Assembly (NCBI RefSeq): GCF_001435315.1
Contig: NZ_AZGK01000009.1
Location: 1-64,000 of the forward strand
Source of the DNA: Lentilactobacillus parabuchneri DSM 5707 = NBRC 107865
GTDB lineage: Bacteria; Bacillota; Bacilli; Lactobacillales; Lactobacillaceae
DNA length: 64,000 nucleotides
Direction: 5' to 3'
Shown here: piece after piece, positions 57,028-64,000 of the stretch
Layout: each line of letters starts with the position of its first letter
How positions within the stretch are numbered: position 1 is the stretch's first letter
Position numbers and translations under genes: made by a program
The notes under the pieces: generated by a model
The model's input: only the letters and a program-made list of their open reading frames with translations
What the model was told of the DNA's origin: nothing
Databases searched by the model: none

Positions 57028-60000
57028 TTGCAATTAGATCAACTACTAACAACAATTCCACAGTATTCGGACCTTATTTCAGGGTTAAAACCAGGCAGCC
57101 GCCAGTTGGTCACGGGAATTGGTGGGTCGGCTCGGACCTTGCTGATTGATAACCTGATCCAGTCAACTGATCGGCCAACCGTTGTCGTAGTTGATTCGCT
57201 GTTTCATGCTGACCAGCTGGTGAACGATTTATCAAATTTGCTGCCAGATGACCAGTTGTTTGAATTTCCTGTCGAGGAGATGGGCGCAGCCGAACTTGCG
57301 ACCAGTTCACCAGAATATAAGGCACAACGAGTGCTGGCGCTTGATAAATTAGTCAGTGGTGAGCCGGCAGTGATCGTGACGTCGGTTTCCGGCGTGCGTC
57401 GGTTGTTACCGGCCAAGGAACAGTTCAAACAAGCTCGACTCACACTCAAGATGGACGGCACTTACGATCTGGAAAATTTAAAACTTCAGTTACATCAAAT
57501 GGGGTACAGCTTTCAAAAAATGGTGGCGGCTCCCGGAGATTTTTCAATTCGGGGCTCAATTTTGGATATTTTTCCGTTGAACCATCAAGATCCCGTTCGA
57601 ATTGATTTCTTTGATACCGATGTTGATTCGATGCGAACCTTTGATGTTTCTAATCAGCGGAGTATCAAAAATATTGAAACCATCTCAATTTTGCCGGCAA
57701 CTGACTTACTGATTGATAACGACCAACGAAAAGCGGTCGCTTCTCAATTAAGAAAAAGAATGATCGCAGAACAAAGCAAGCTTGAGTCAAAAGATGCCAA
57801 GAAATTAGCCGGCAACCTGGAATCTCAAATCATGGATCTCGAAAATGGGCTGAATGATCCACGGTGGTTGCTGTTTGCAGATATGATATATGGCAGGCAA
57901 TATTCGCTGTTGGATTATCTCGATGAGAATGGGATCGTGATTCTTGACGATTATTCAAGAATTTCCGATACTGCCCGTCAGCTGGAAAGCGATGACGGTG
58001 AGTGGCTGATGGATAAGATTCAGCATTTGGAAGTCTTGAAATCAACCACGTACACCAATGATTTCAAATCCGTGCTCACCAAAGATAAACACACGACTTT
58101 AATTCTGTCATTGTTCCAAAAGGGGATGGGCCGATTAAGGCTGAGTGCCATTATCGACATCACCGTTCGACCCATGCAGCAATTCTTCTCTCAAATGCCG
58201 ATGCTTCGAACGGAAATTTTACGTTGGCAAAAAATGAAGCAGGCCGTCATCATCATGGTTCAAGATGAAAAGCGCCTGCAAAAAGTGTCACAGACGCTGA
58301 CTGATTTTGAGATTACCGCTACTCAAACTGATCAGGACCACATTTTACCGCATCAGGTACAACTGATTGCTGGCAATTTGGACAATGGGTTTGAACTGCC
58401 TTTGGCAAATGTGGTGATTATTACTGAAAAAGAAATGTTTGGCACGGTCGCTAAGAAACGCCCTCGCCAGACGACGTTCAATAATGCTGAGCGAATCAAA
58501 AGTTATACCGATCTCAAACCGGGCGATTACGTGGTCCATGTTAATCACGGAATTGGTCGGTATGAAGGCATGAAAACGATGGAGGTCGACGGCAAGCACC
58601 AAGATTACCTGACGATTTCCTATAAGGATGATGCCCAGCTGTTTATTCCGGTAACGCAGCTGAACCTGATTCAAAAATACGTGTCATCTGAGGATAAACA
58701 CCCACGGATCAATAAATTGGGTGGCAGTGAGTGGGCGAAAACCAAGGCCAAAGTGGCTTCCAAGATTGAAGACATTGCCGATGAATTGATTGATTTGTAC
58801 GCCAAACGCAGTGCCGAAAAGGGGTATGCATACCCCCAAGATGATTCCCTGCAGGCGGAGTTTGAAGCGGCCTTTCCATACTCGGAAACCCCGGATCAAC
58901 TCCGAAGTGCAACGGAAATCAAGCAGGATATGCAACGTCAACATCCAATGGACCGTTTGTTAGTCGGTGATGTCGGTTACGGAAAGACGGAAGTTGCCTT
59001 AAGAGCAGCCTTTAAAGCGATTGAAGTCGGAAAACAAGTTGCCTTCTTAGTGCCAACGACCATTTTGGCTCAGCAGCATTATGAGACCATGCTGGATCGT
59101 TTCCGCGACTACCCCATTAGTGTCAGAGTTTTGTCACGTTTCCAAACAACCAAGCAGGTCCGAGAAACGCTGGCTGGACTCAAAGACGGCACGGTGGACG
59201 TCGTTGTTGGAACTCATCGGTTGCTCTCAAAGGATGTTAAATTCAATAACCTCGGCTTATTAATCATTGATGAGGAACAGCGTTTTGGTGTCAAGCATAA
59301 GGAGCGAATTAAAGAGATGCGCGCGGATGTCGACGTCTTGACGTTGACGGCGACACCGATTCCACGAACACTGAATATGTCCATGATGGGCGTTCGGGAC
59401 TTATCAGTCATTGAGACGCCACCGTCCAACCGATATCCGATCCAAACGTACGTGATCGAACAAAATGCCGGCACGATTCGAGAAGCAATTGAGCGGGAAA
59501 TGGCTCGCGGCGGCCAGGTCTTTTATCTCCATAACCGCGTTTCAGATATCGAAAAGACCGTCGAGCAGATCAGTGCATTGGTTCCTGAAGCCCGGGTGGG
59601 ATACATCCATGGGCAAATGTCGGAAAATCAAATGGAAGATATTTTGTACGATTTCATTAATGGTGAATATGACGTCCTGGTGACGACAACCATTATTGAA
59701 ACCGGCGTCGATATTCCAAACGTCAACACGTTATTCGTTGAGAATGCGGATCGAATGGGTCTTTCCCAGCTCTATCAACTACGTGGACGGATTGGCAGAA
59801 GCAGCCGGGTTGCCTATGCCTATTTCATGTATCAACCCAATAAGGTATTGACTGAGATCGGTGAAAAACGACTCGAGGCAATCCGTGACTTTACGGAACT
59901 GGGTTCAGGCTTCAAGATTGCCATGCGCGATTTGTCAATTCGTGGTGCGGGAAATCTGTTAGGTAAACAACAACACGGATTCGTTGATTCGGTGGGGTAT

Positions 60001-60564
60001 GATTTGTATACCCAAATGTTATCCGACGCCGTGGCCAAGAAACGGGGCAAAGAATTCGAGTACCGCACGGATGCGACGATCGAATTATCGTTGGAAGCCT
60101 ATCTGCCAAGCGATTACATTTCAGATAATCAACAAAAAATTGAATTATACAAACGGATTCGCCAAATTGAAAATGAAGACCAGCTGCATGAGGTTGAAGA
60201 CGATTTGATCGATCGGTTCGGAGATTATCCTGAACCGGTGGCTAATTTGTTGAAAATTTCTCAGCTGAAGATGTTTGCCGATTACGCAATGGTTGATAAA
60301 ATTCATCAAGAAGCGCCTAAGATTACCATCACGTTCTCGCCACGGGCAGCCACTGAATTTTCCAGTAAAGAATTACTCGAGGCGATTGCTCAGACGAAGT
60401 TTCGGGCAACCATCAATACAAATAATGATCAGTATCAAATTCAACTCATTGTTCAGCCCAATATGAAAAAATGGTTGGACGGTTTAATTGCATTAGTCAA
60501 ACAATTGTCACAGACGCGAAAAATGCATCGGACAAACCATAAGGTAAAGAGTCATGAAAAATAG
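57028..60564 (+). CDS. mfd: Transcription-repair coupling factor
   Basis: The 1178-residue protein has a UvrB-like N-terminal part, the RNA-polymerase-interacting (CarD-like) domain around residues 505-570 (KPGDYVVHVNHGIGRYEG), and a RecG-like translocase with GDVGYGKTEVA, IIDEEQRFG and TATPIPRTLNMS. It removes stalled polymerase and recruits UvrA. The start is TTG 57028 behind gaaagga, 16 bases after pth. It overlaps the next gene by 11 bases. Confidence 0.96.
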   Translation: MQLDQLLTTIPQYSDLISGLKPGSRQLVTGIGGSARTLLIDNLIQSTDRPTVVVVDSLFHADQLVNDLSNLLPDDQLFEFPVEEMGAAELATSSPEYKAQRVLALDKLVSGEPAVIVTSVSGVRRLLPAKEQFKQARLTLKMDGTYDLENLKLQLHQMGYSFQKMVAAPGDFSIRGSILDIFPLNHQDPVRIDFFDTDVDSMRTFDVSNQRSIKNIETISILPATDLLIDNDQRKAVASQLRKRMIAEQSKLESKDAKKLAGNLESQIMDLENGLNDPRWLLFADMIYGRQYSLLDYLDENGIVILDDYSRISDTARQLESDDGEWLMDKIQHLEVLKSTTYTNDFKSVLTKDKHTTLILSLFQKGMGRLRLSAIIDITVRPMQQFFSQMPMLRTEILRWQKMKQAVIIMVQDEKRLQKVSQTLTDFEITATQTDQDHILPHQVQLIAGNLDNGFELPLANVVIITEKEMFGTVAKKRPRQTTFNNAERIKSYTDLKPGDYVVHVNHGIGRYEGMKTMEVDGKHQDYLTISYKDDAQLFIPVTQLNLIQKYVSSEDKHPRINKLGGSEWAKTKAKVASKIEDIADELIDLYAKRSAEKGYAYPQDDSLQAEFEAAFPYSETPDQLRSATEIKQDMQRQHPMDRLLVGDVGYGKTEVALRAAFKAIEVGKQVAFLVPTTILAQQHYETMLDRFRDYPISVRVLSRFQTTKQVRETLAGLKDGTVDVVVGTHRLLSKDVKFNNLGLLIIDEEQRFGVKHKERIKEMRADVDVLTLTATPIPRTLNMSMMGVRDLSVIETPPSNRYPIQTYVIEQNAGTIREAIEREMARGGQVFYLHNRVSDIEKTVEQISALVPEARVGYIHGQMSENQMEDILYDFINGEYDVLVTTTIIETGVDIPNVNTLFVENADRMGLSQLYQLRGRIGRSSRVAYAYFMYQPNKVLTEIGEKRLEAIRDFTELGSGFKIAMRDLSIRGAGNLLGKQQHGFVDSVGYDLYTQMLSDAVAKKRGKEFEYRTDATIELSLEAYLPSDYISDNQQKIELYKRIRQIENEDQLHEVEDDLIDRFGDYPEPVANLLKISQLKMFADYAMVDKIHQEAPKITITFSPRAATEFSSKELLEAIAQTKFRATINTNNDQYQIQLIVQPNMKKWLDGLIALVKQLSQTRKMHRTNHKVKSHEK

Positions 60565-62152
60565 GTCTAGAAGAAAACAGGTCTTGGCCGGCACGCTCCT
60601 GCTGACAATTGCTTCTTTTGTCGCGAAGTTGTTAAGCGCGGTTTATCGCATTCCGTTTCAAAATATGGTGGGTAACATTGGCTTTTACGTTTACCAACAA
60701 ATCTATCCAATCTATGGCATTGGGATGACGTTTGCCCTGACAGGCCTTCCGGTATTTATTTCGAAGTTGGTTGTCGATACCAGGGAGCCTGAAAATCAAG
60801 TGGCACTGGTGTTTCGGATTCAACGGATTTTACTTGTCATTTGCCTGGTTATCTTTTGTATCCTACAATTTGGCGCCGGGTTAATTGCTGTCAGGATGGA
60901 CGACTCTCGGTTGACCCCCGTCATTCAATCGGTCAGCTGGATGTTTTTACTGATTCCATTTCTATCATCATGGCGGGGCTATTTTCAAGGCAAAATGGAA
61001 ATGCGGCCGACTGCTTACTCACAAGTCATTGAGCAAATTGTCCGGGTATCGGTTATTTTGGTTGTTGCCTACTGGGCGACACATCACGCAGTCAGCCCAT
61101 ACAAGATGGGGCAGTTTGCGATGTTATCTGCGCCGATTGCCGGTGTGTTTGCACTAACCGTTATTCTGGCTTGGGTCTGGGTGCATCGACCAGTTCGGCG
61201 CACCGCAAAAAGTATCGCTGAAATGAGGCAGCAGCCGCTTGTTTCACGAATCCTGCTTGAGGGCGGGACGCTTTGCCTGGTGTCTGCCGTGATGCTCCTG
61301 CTGCAATTAGCCGACTCATTTTCAGTTGTTTCCGGGTTGCGATCTTTTGGTTACACATTGGGGGCGGCCCAAAACATCAAGGGAATTTACGATCGTTCTC
61401 AGACGCTGGTGCAACTGGGGCAGGTATTGAGTACGGCATCGGTGACTGCGGTTCTTCCGGGGTTGGTCATGGCCCACAAGCGGCATCAAGACGTTACCTT
61501 CGAGCATATTGCAACGACTAATTTGAGGACCAATTTGGCACTATCGCTGGCGATGAGCGTTGGCCTGTTCGCACTGATGCCAGAGGTCAACCGGTTATTG
61601 TTCTCTTCGGCTGAGTTAAACGGAACCATCAGCCTTTACTGCACCAGCATTGTTCTGACGAGTATTTTGATGACCTATAACGCCATTTTGCAGAGTAAAA
61701 ATCAGTATAAAAATACAATGGCTGCGATTTTGTTTGGCTTTGTCGTCAAGCTTTTGATCAATCAACCACTCATTGCATATTTTGGAATTATTGGCGCCAG
61801 CATGGCAACTTTGTTAAGCTTGGTGTCAATGGTTCTCTTATTGCACCTTTTAGCCCGCCGTGATCTCCAGAGATTAATCTCTGGTATGCAGGTGGTTAAG
61901 CTCAGTGTGGTTCTGGGATTAATGTGGTTGGCCGTTCATTCTGCGGTGGTGGTTGTGAACGCGATGAGTCCAATTACCAGTCTTCGGTTGCAGGCCTTGG
62001 TGATTGCCGTTGTTTGTATTCCGGTGGGCATCATCTTTTTCTTTGGGGGATGTCTCGTCTTAAAAGTCTTCAGTGTTCGTGAATGGCTGGCAATTCCGCT
62101 GGTCAGCAAGTACATTAAAATTAAAGGAGTTCCAACTCATGAGAATCGATAA
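60554..62152 (+). CDS. MATE-like polysaccharide/lipid II flippase family protein (SpoVB/YabM-like)
   Basis: The 532-residue protein with about 14 membrane helices is of the MOP superfamily (SpoVB/MurJ/Wzx group; [23 protein letters not shown] at the start, [12 protein letters not shown]). The place after mfd matches Bacillus yabM. It may flip lipid-linked wall precursors, but the exact cargo is open. The ATG at 60554 is within the end of mfd, and its own end overlaps rqcP by 14 bases. Confidence 0.85.
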   Translation: MKNRSRRKQVLAGTLLLTIASFVAKLLSAVYRIPFQNMVGNIGFYVYQQIYPIYGIGMTFALTGLPVFISKLVVDTREPENQVALVFRIQRILLVICLVIFCILQFGAGLIAVRMDDSRLTPVIQSVSWMFLLIPFLSSWRGYFQGKMEMRPTAYSQVIEQIVRVSVILVVAYWATHHAVSPYKMGQFAMLSAPIAGVFALTVILAWVWVHRPVRRTAKSIAEMRQQPLVSRILLEGGTLCLVSAVMLLLQLADSFSVVSGLRSFGYTLGAAQNIKGIYDRSQTLVQLGQVLSTASVTAVLPGLVMAHKRHQDVTFEHIATTNLRTNLALSLAMSVGLFALMPEVNRLLFSSAELNGTISLYCTSIVLTSILMTYNAILQSKNQYKNTMAAILFGFVVKLLINQPLIAYFGIIGASMATLLSLVSMVLLLHLLARRDLQRLISGMQVVKLSVVLGLMWLAVHSAVVVVNAMSPITSLRLQALVIAVVCIPVGIIFFFGGCLVLKVFSVREWLAIPLVSKYIKIKGVPTHENR

Positions 62153-62411
62153 ATTTTTAAAGGTTTCAAGAATTATTAAGCGCCGATCCGTTGCGAAGGA
62201 AATTGCCGACAAGGGCCGCATTTTCATTAACGGCCGGGCTGCCAAGTCATCGACTGAGGTCAAGCCAAACGACGAGGTGGTCATCAAGTTTGGAAATAAG
62301 ACACTGACGGTTTTAGTGAAGCAGCTGCTTGACACGACAAAAAAAGACGATGCCGAGCAAATGTATGAAATTAAGTCAGAATCGTATGAACACGATTATC
62401 GCAACGAATAG
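62139..62411 (+). CDS. rqcP: S4-domain ribosome quality control protein RqcP
   Basis: The 90-residue protein begins [21 protein letters not shown], a classical S4 RNA-binding domain (YabO/Hsp15 family). In Bacillus it assists RqcH in alanine tailing of stalled nascent chains on 50S subunits. The SD aaaggag precedes the ATG. It overlaps the flippase gene, so translation is coupled. Confidence 0.92.
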   Translation: MRIDKFLKVSRIIKRRSVAKEIADKGRIFINGRAAKSSTEVKPNDEVVIKFGNKTLTVLVKQLLDTTKKDDAEQMYEIKSESYEHDYRNE

Positions 62412-62452
62412 TTTCGATTTGATAAAAAAGTTTGAAAACATCCTGAATCATA

Positions 62453-62480
62453 TAGACAAACGTTCATTTATTGGTATAAT
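62453..62480 (+). promoter_or_regulatory. divIC promoter
   Basis: TAGACA (62453-62458) and consensus TATAAT (62475-62480) with a 16-base spacer, 37 bases ahead of the start codon. Confidence 0.7.
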
Positions 62481-62517
62481 TTATTTATAGAACGTGCGAA
62501 TGATCGGGGGATTTAGC

Positions 62518-62928
62518 ATGATGCAACAACGTGGGAAGATTCAAAAGCTTGACAACGATTTTACGCGTCGTCGAGAAATTGAGCTCAATAATTCTAAAGT
62601 TACCGCTGTTTTGTCTGACAGACGAAAAAAGCGGGCAATGATTATCTGTGCCGTCTTCCTATTTTTTGCGTCAATTTTCCTGATCCAAATTGTCCGAGCA
62701 AAGGTCAACTATGCGGATGTTAATACGAGAATTGCCAGACAACAGAAACATTTAAAAAAGCAACAGGCGGATCATAAAGTCCTTAAGGCTCAGGTGGCTC
62801 AGCTCAATGATAAAAGCTACGTTGAGCAAATCATTCGGGACCGCTACTATTACACGAAGCCAGGGGAAACCGTTTATAGTTTTCCTAACAAAGCACCTAA
62901 AGATGTTAATGATTACGATGTTAAATAA
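62518..62928 (+). CDS. divIC: Septum formation initiator DivIC (FtsB family)
   Basis: The 136-residue bitopic protein has a basic cytoplasmic part (1-42), a single membrane helix (about 43-63), an extracytoplasmic coiled coil (about 65-105) and the YVEQIIRDRYYYTKPGE region. It is a divisome scaffold working with DivIB and FtsL. The ATG at 62518 follows gggggat; a second ATG is one codon on. Confidence 0.9.
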   Translation: MMQQRGKIQKLDNDFTRRREIELNNSKVTAVLSDRRKKRAMIICAVFLFFASIFLIQIVRAKVNYADVNTRIARQQKHLKKQQADHKVLKAQVAQLNDKSYVEQIIRDRYYYTKPGETVYSFPNKAPKDVNDYDVK

Positions 62929-62962
62929 AAACCAGCGATGAGCAGCATCGCTGGTTTTTATT
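62928..62962 (+). terminator. Terminator after divIC
   Basis: Stem AACCAGCGATG / CATCGCTGGTT with a 5-base loop and TTTTATTT. Confidence 0.87.
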
Positions 62963-63039
62963 TGCATATTTGAATGTACGTCTTAAAATAAAATATGATA
63001 TACTTGTTGCACTATTACATGGGAGGAACATTTTTTTAG

Positions 63040-63546
63040 ATGGCAATTGAAGTTGGAGAAAAAGTTAACGGTAAAGTTTCCGGAATCACAAATTTTGGTG
63101 CATTTATTGATTTAGGTGATCATCGAACCGGTTTGGTTCATATCAGCGAAGTTTCTGACGGATTTGTTAAGGATATTCATGATGTTTTGAAGGTTGGCGA
63201 TGACGTAACGGTTAAAGTCCTTAAGATTGAGGGCAATAACAAGATCAGCTTATCAATTCGAAAAGCATCAGATACACATGAACATGAAGAATCCCGTAAC
63301 GAAAGTCATTCTCACAGAAGCAATCACGACAACGAGCATGAAAGCCATGAAAATCACGGTGGTCATGAGAATCGTGGGTATCATTCAAGAAATAACGGCG
63401 GCGCTCGCAACAGCCATTCGGATAACCATGGCGAGAGTTTTGATGATATGATGTCTGGCTTCCTGAAGGAAAGCGAGGATCGGTTATCGACACTTCGTAA
63501 GAATACCGAGGGCAAACGTGGGGGCCGTGGCGGTCGTCGAAGTTAA
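63040..63546 (+). CDS. yabR: S1-domain RNA-binding protein (YabR-like)
   Basis: The 168-residue protein has an N-terminal S1 domain (about 4-75: GEKVNGKVSGITNFGAFIDL, GLVHISEVSDGFV). A His/Asn/Glu/Ser-rich tail of about 60 residues and a GGRGGRR terminus follow. It belongs to the general stress protein 13/YabR group. The SD gggagga is 12 bases from the ATG, longer than usual. It lies between divIC and tilS as in Bacillus. Confidence 0.88.
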   Translation: MAIEVGEKVNGKVSGITNFGAFIDLGDHRTGLVHISEVSDGFVKDIHDVLKVGDDVTVKVLKIEGNNKISLSIRKASDTHEHEESRNESHSHRSNHDNEHESHENHGGHENRGYHSRNNGGARNSHSDNHGESFDDMMSGFLKESEDRLSTLRKNTEGKRGGRGGRRS

Positions 63547-63574
63547 CAATCATTTGGATAGATAATAATTTCTT

Positions 63575-63609
63575 GGTGGCTGGGGCAAAAACAACTGTTT
63601 GCGCCGGCC
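63575..63609. repeat. Hairpin between yabR and tilS
   Basis: Thirteen-pair imperfect stem tggctggggcaaa / tttgcgccggcca without a following T run. It resembles the terminator after pyrG in its GGGGCAAA core. Confidence 0.5.
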
Positions 63610-63653
63610 ATATTTGTGTTCTAAATGAACCGATTGTCAGGTAGGAGGTTCAA

Positions 63654-64000
63654 ATGGATTTACAAGCACGTTTTAATGCAATTGTGGCGCGCCATCATTG
63701 GTGGGATGACGGTGAGCGGATTGTTATCGCGGTATCGACCGGCGTTGATTCGATGGTTCTGCTCCACTTGGTTGAACATTTGACCAGAAAACGTCCGGAG
63801 ATTATTGTGGCTTACGTTGATCATCAACTGCGGGAACAAAGTCGCCAAGAAAGCCGTTACATCCGTGCCTATTGTCGGGACCATCAGCTGCAGCTACAAG
63901 AAACAGCTTGGCCAATTGAACAGCACCCAAAATCCGGTGTGGAGGCGGCTGCCAGAGCATTTCGCTATGACTGGTTCAACCAGTTGCTCAGAAAGTATCA
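63654..64000 (+). CDS. tilS: tRNA(Ile)-lysidine synthase, N-terminal part (cut by window end)
   Basis: About 115 residues are visible. They include the PP-loop AVSTGVDSMVLLHL (the usual SGGxDS reads STGVDS), AYVDHQLREQS and EAAARAFRYDWF, all typical of TilS. The enzyme modifies the wobble C of the AUA-reading tRNA-Ile to lysidine. The ATG at 63654 follows taggaggt. The yabR-tilS order is conserved; hpt and ftsH are expected beyond the window. Confidence 0.92.
   Translation, partial: MDLQARFNAIVARHHWWDDGERIVIAVSTGVDSMVLLHLVEHLTRKRPEIIVAYVDHQLREQSRQESRYIRAYCRDHQLQLQETAWPIEQHPKSGVEAAARAFRYDWFNQLLRKY

Noticed and set aside
63654-64000. STGVDS in TilS read as a damaged PP-loop
   Set aside because: The loop is otherwise intact and, as I recall, the same variant is found in other lactobacillar TilS proteins; the rest of the motif set is normal.

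Overview
The window looks like chromosomal DNA of a lactic acid bacterium of the Lactobacillaceae. The gene orders are Firmicutes/Bacillus-like (tatD-rnmV-ksgA-veg-ispE, purR-glmU-prs, rpoE-pyrG-murA-rpmE, pth-mfd-murJ-like-rqcP-divIC-yabR-tilS). Other pointers are a mevalonate-pathway HMG-CoA reductase, a single L-lactate dehydrogenase, many TTG starts, and Shine-Dalgarno sites rich in G. A Lentilactobacillus- or Levilactobacillus-like host fits, but the genus is an inference.

Region 1 (1-14.7 kb) begins with the 3' end of a 5S rRNA and a tRNA-Thr. It then holds an Isd-like heme acquisition operon: two NEAT-domain surface proteins, an IsdE-type heme binder, a permease and an ATPase. Convergent to it is a type II NADH dehydrogenase with a C-terminal membrane domain. 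Cytochrome bd (cydAB), its ABC exporter (cydDC) and a polyprenyl diphosphate synthase for the quinone tail follow. Together these cover heme import, electron entry, terminal oxidase and quinone side chain, so this is a compact locus for heme-dependent aerobic respiration. A carbon-catabolite (cre-like) site lies upstream of cydA, and a large structured inverted repeat lies between cydB and cydD.

Region 2 (14.9-28 kb) is mixed housekeeping: a disulfide-reductase-like flavoprotein, a HelD-type helicase, a D-2-hydroxyacid dehydrogenase, a tryptophan T-box with trpS, a Ppx/GppA phosphatase, HMG-CoA reductase, a conserved protein with an HExxH motif, a sirtuin, a DUF72 protein and metG.

Region 3 (28-37 kb) holds the tatD-rnmV-ksgA-veg-ispE string, a zinc ABC transporter pair behind a Zur-like palindrome, and purR-glmU-prs behind a PurBox. 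Region 4 (37-45 kb) has a minus-strand HAD/HD/lipL group, then rpoE, pyrG with a CTP-sensing attenuator leader, a MurA with Asp in place of the usual catalytic Cys, and rpmE.

Region 5 (45-56 kb) carries an MFS exporter, sortase A (which could anchor the LPQTS heme protein), a low-molecular-weight phosphatase, an unrecognised 255-residue gene, murF, cshA, acpS-alr-mazEF, a CBS/ACT (CbpA-like) protein and ldh. Region 6 (56-64 kb) is pth-mfd-flippase-rqcP-divIC-yabR and the start of tilS, cut by the window edge.

No prophage, insertion sequence, transposase or CRISPR array was seen. Most transcription units end in long, often two-storey hairpin terminators, several sharing a CAAAAC-N4-GTTTTG core.
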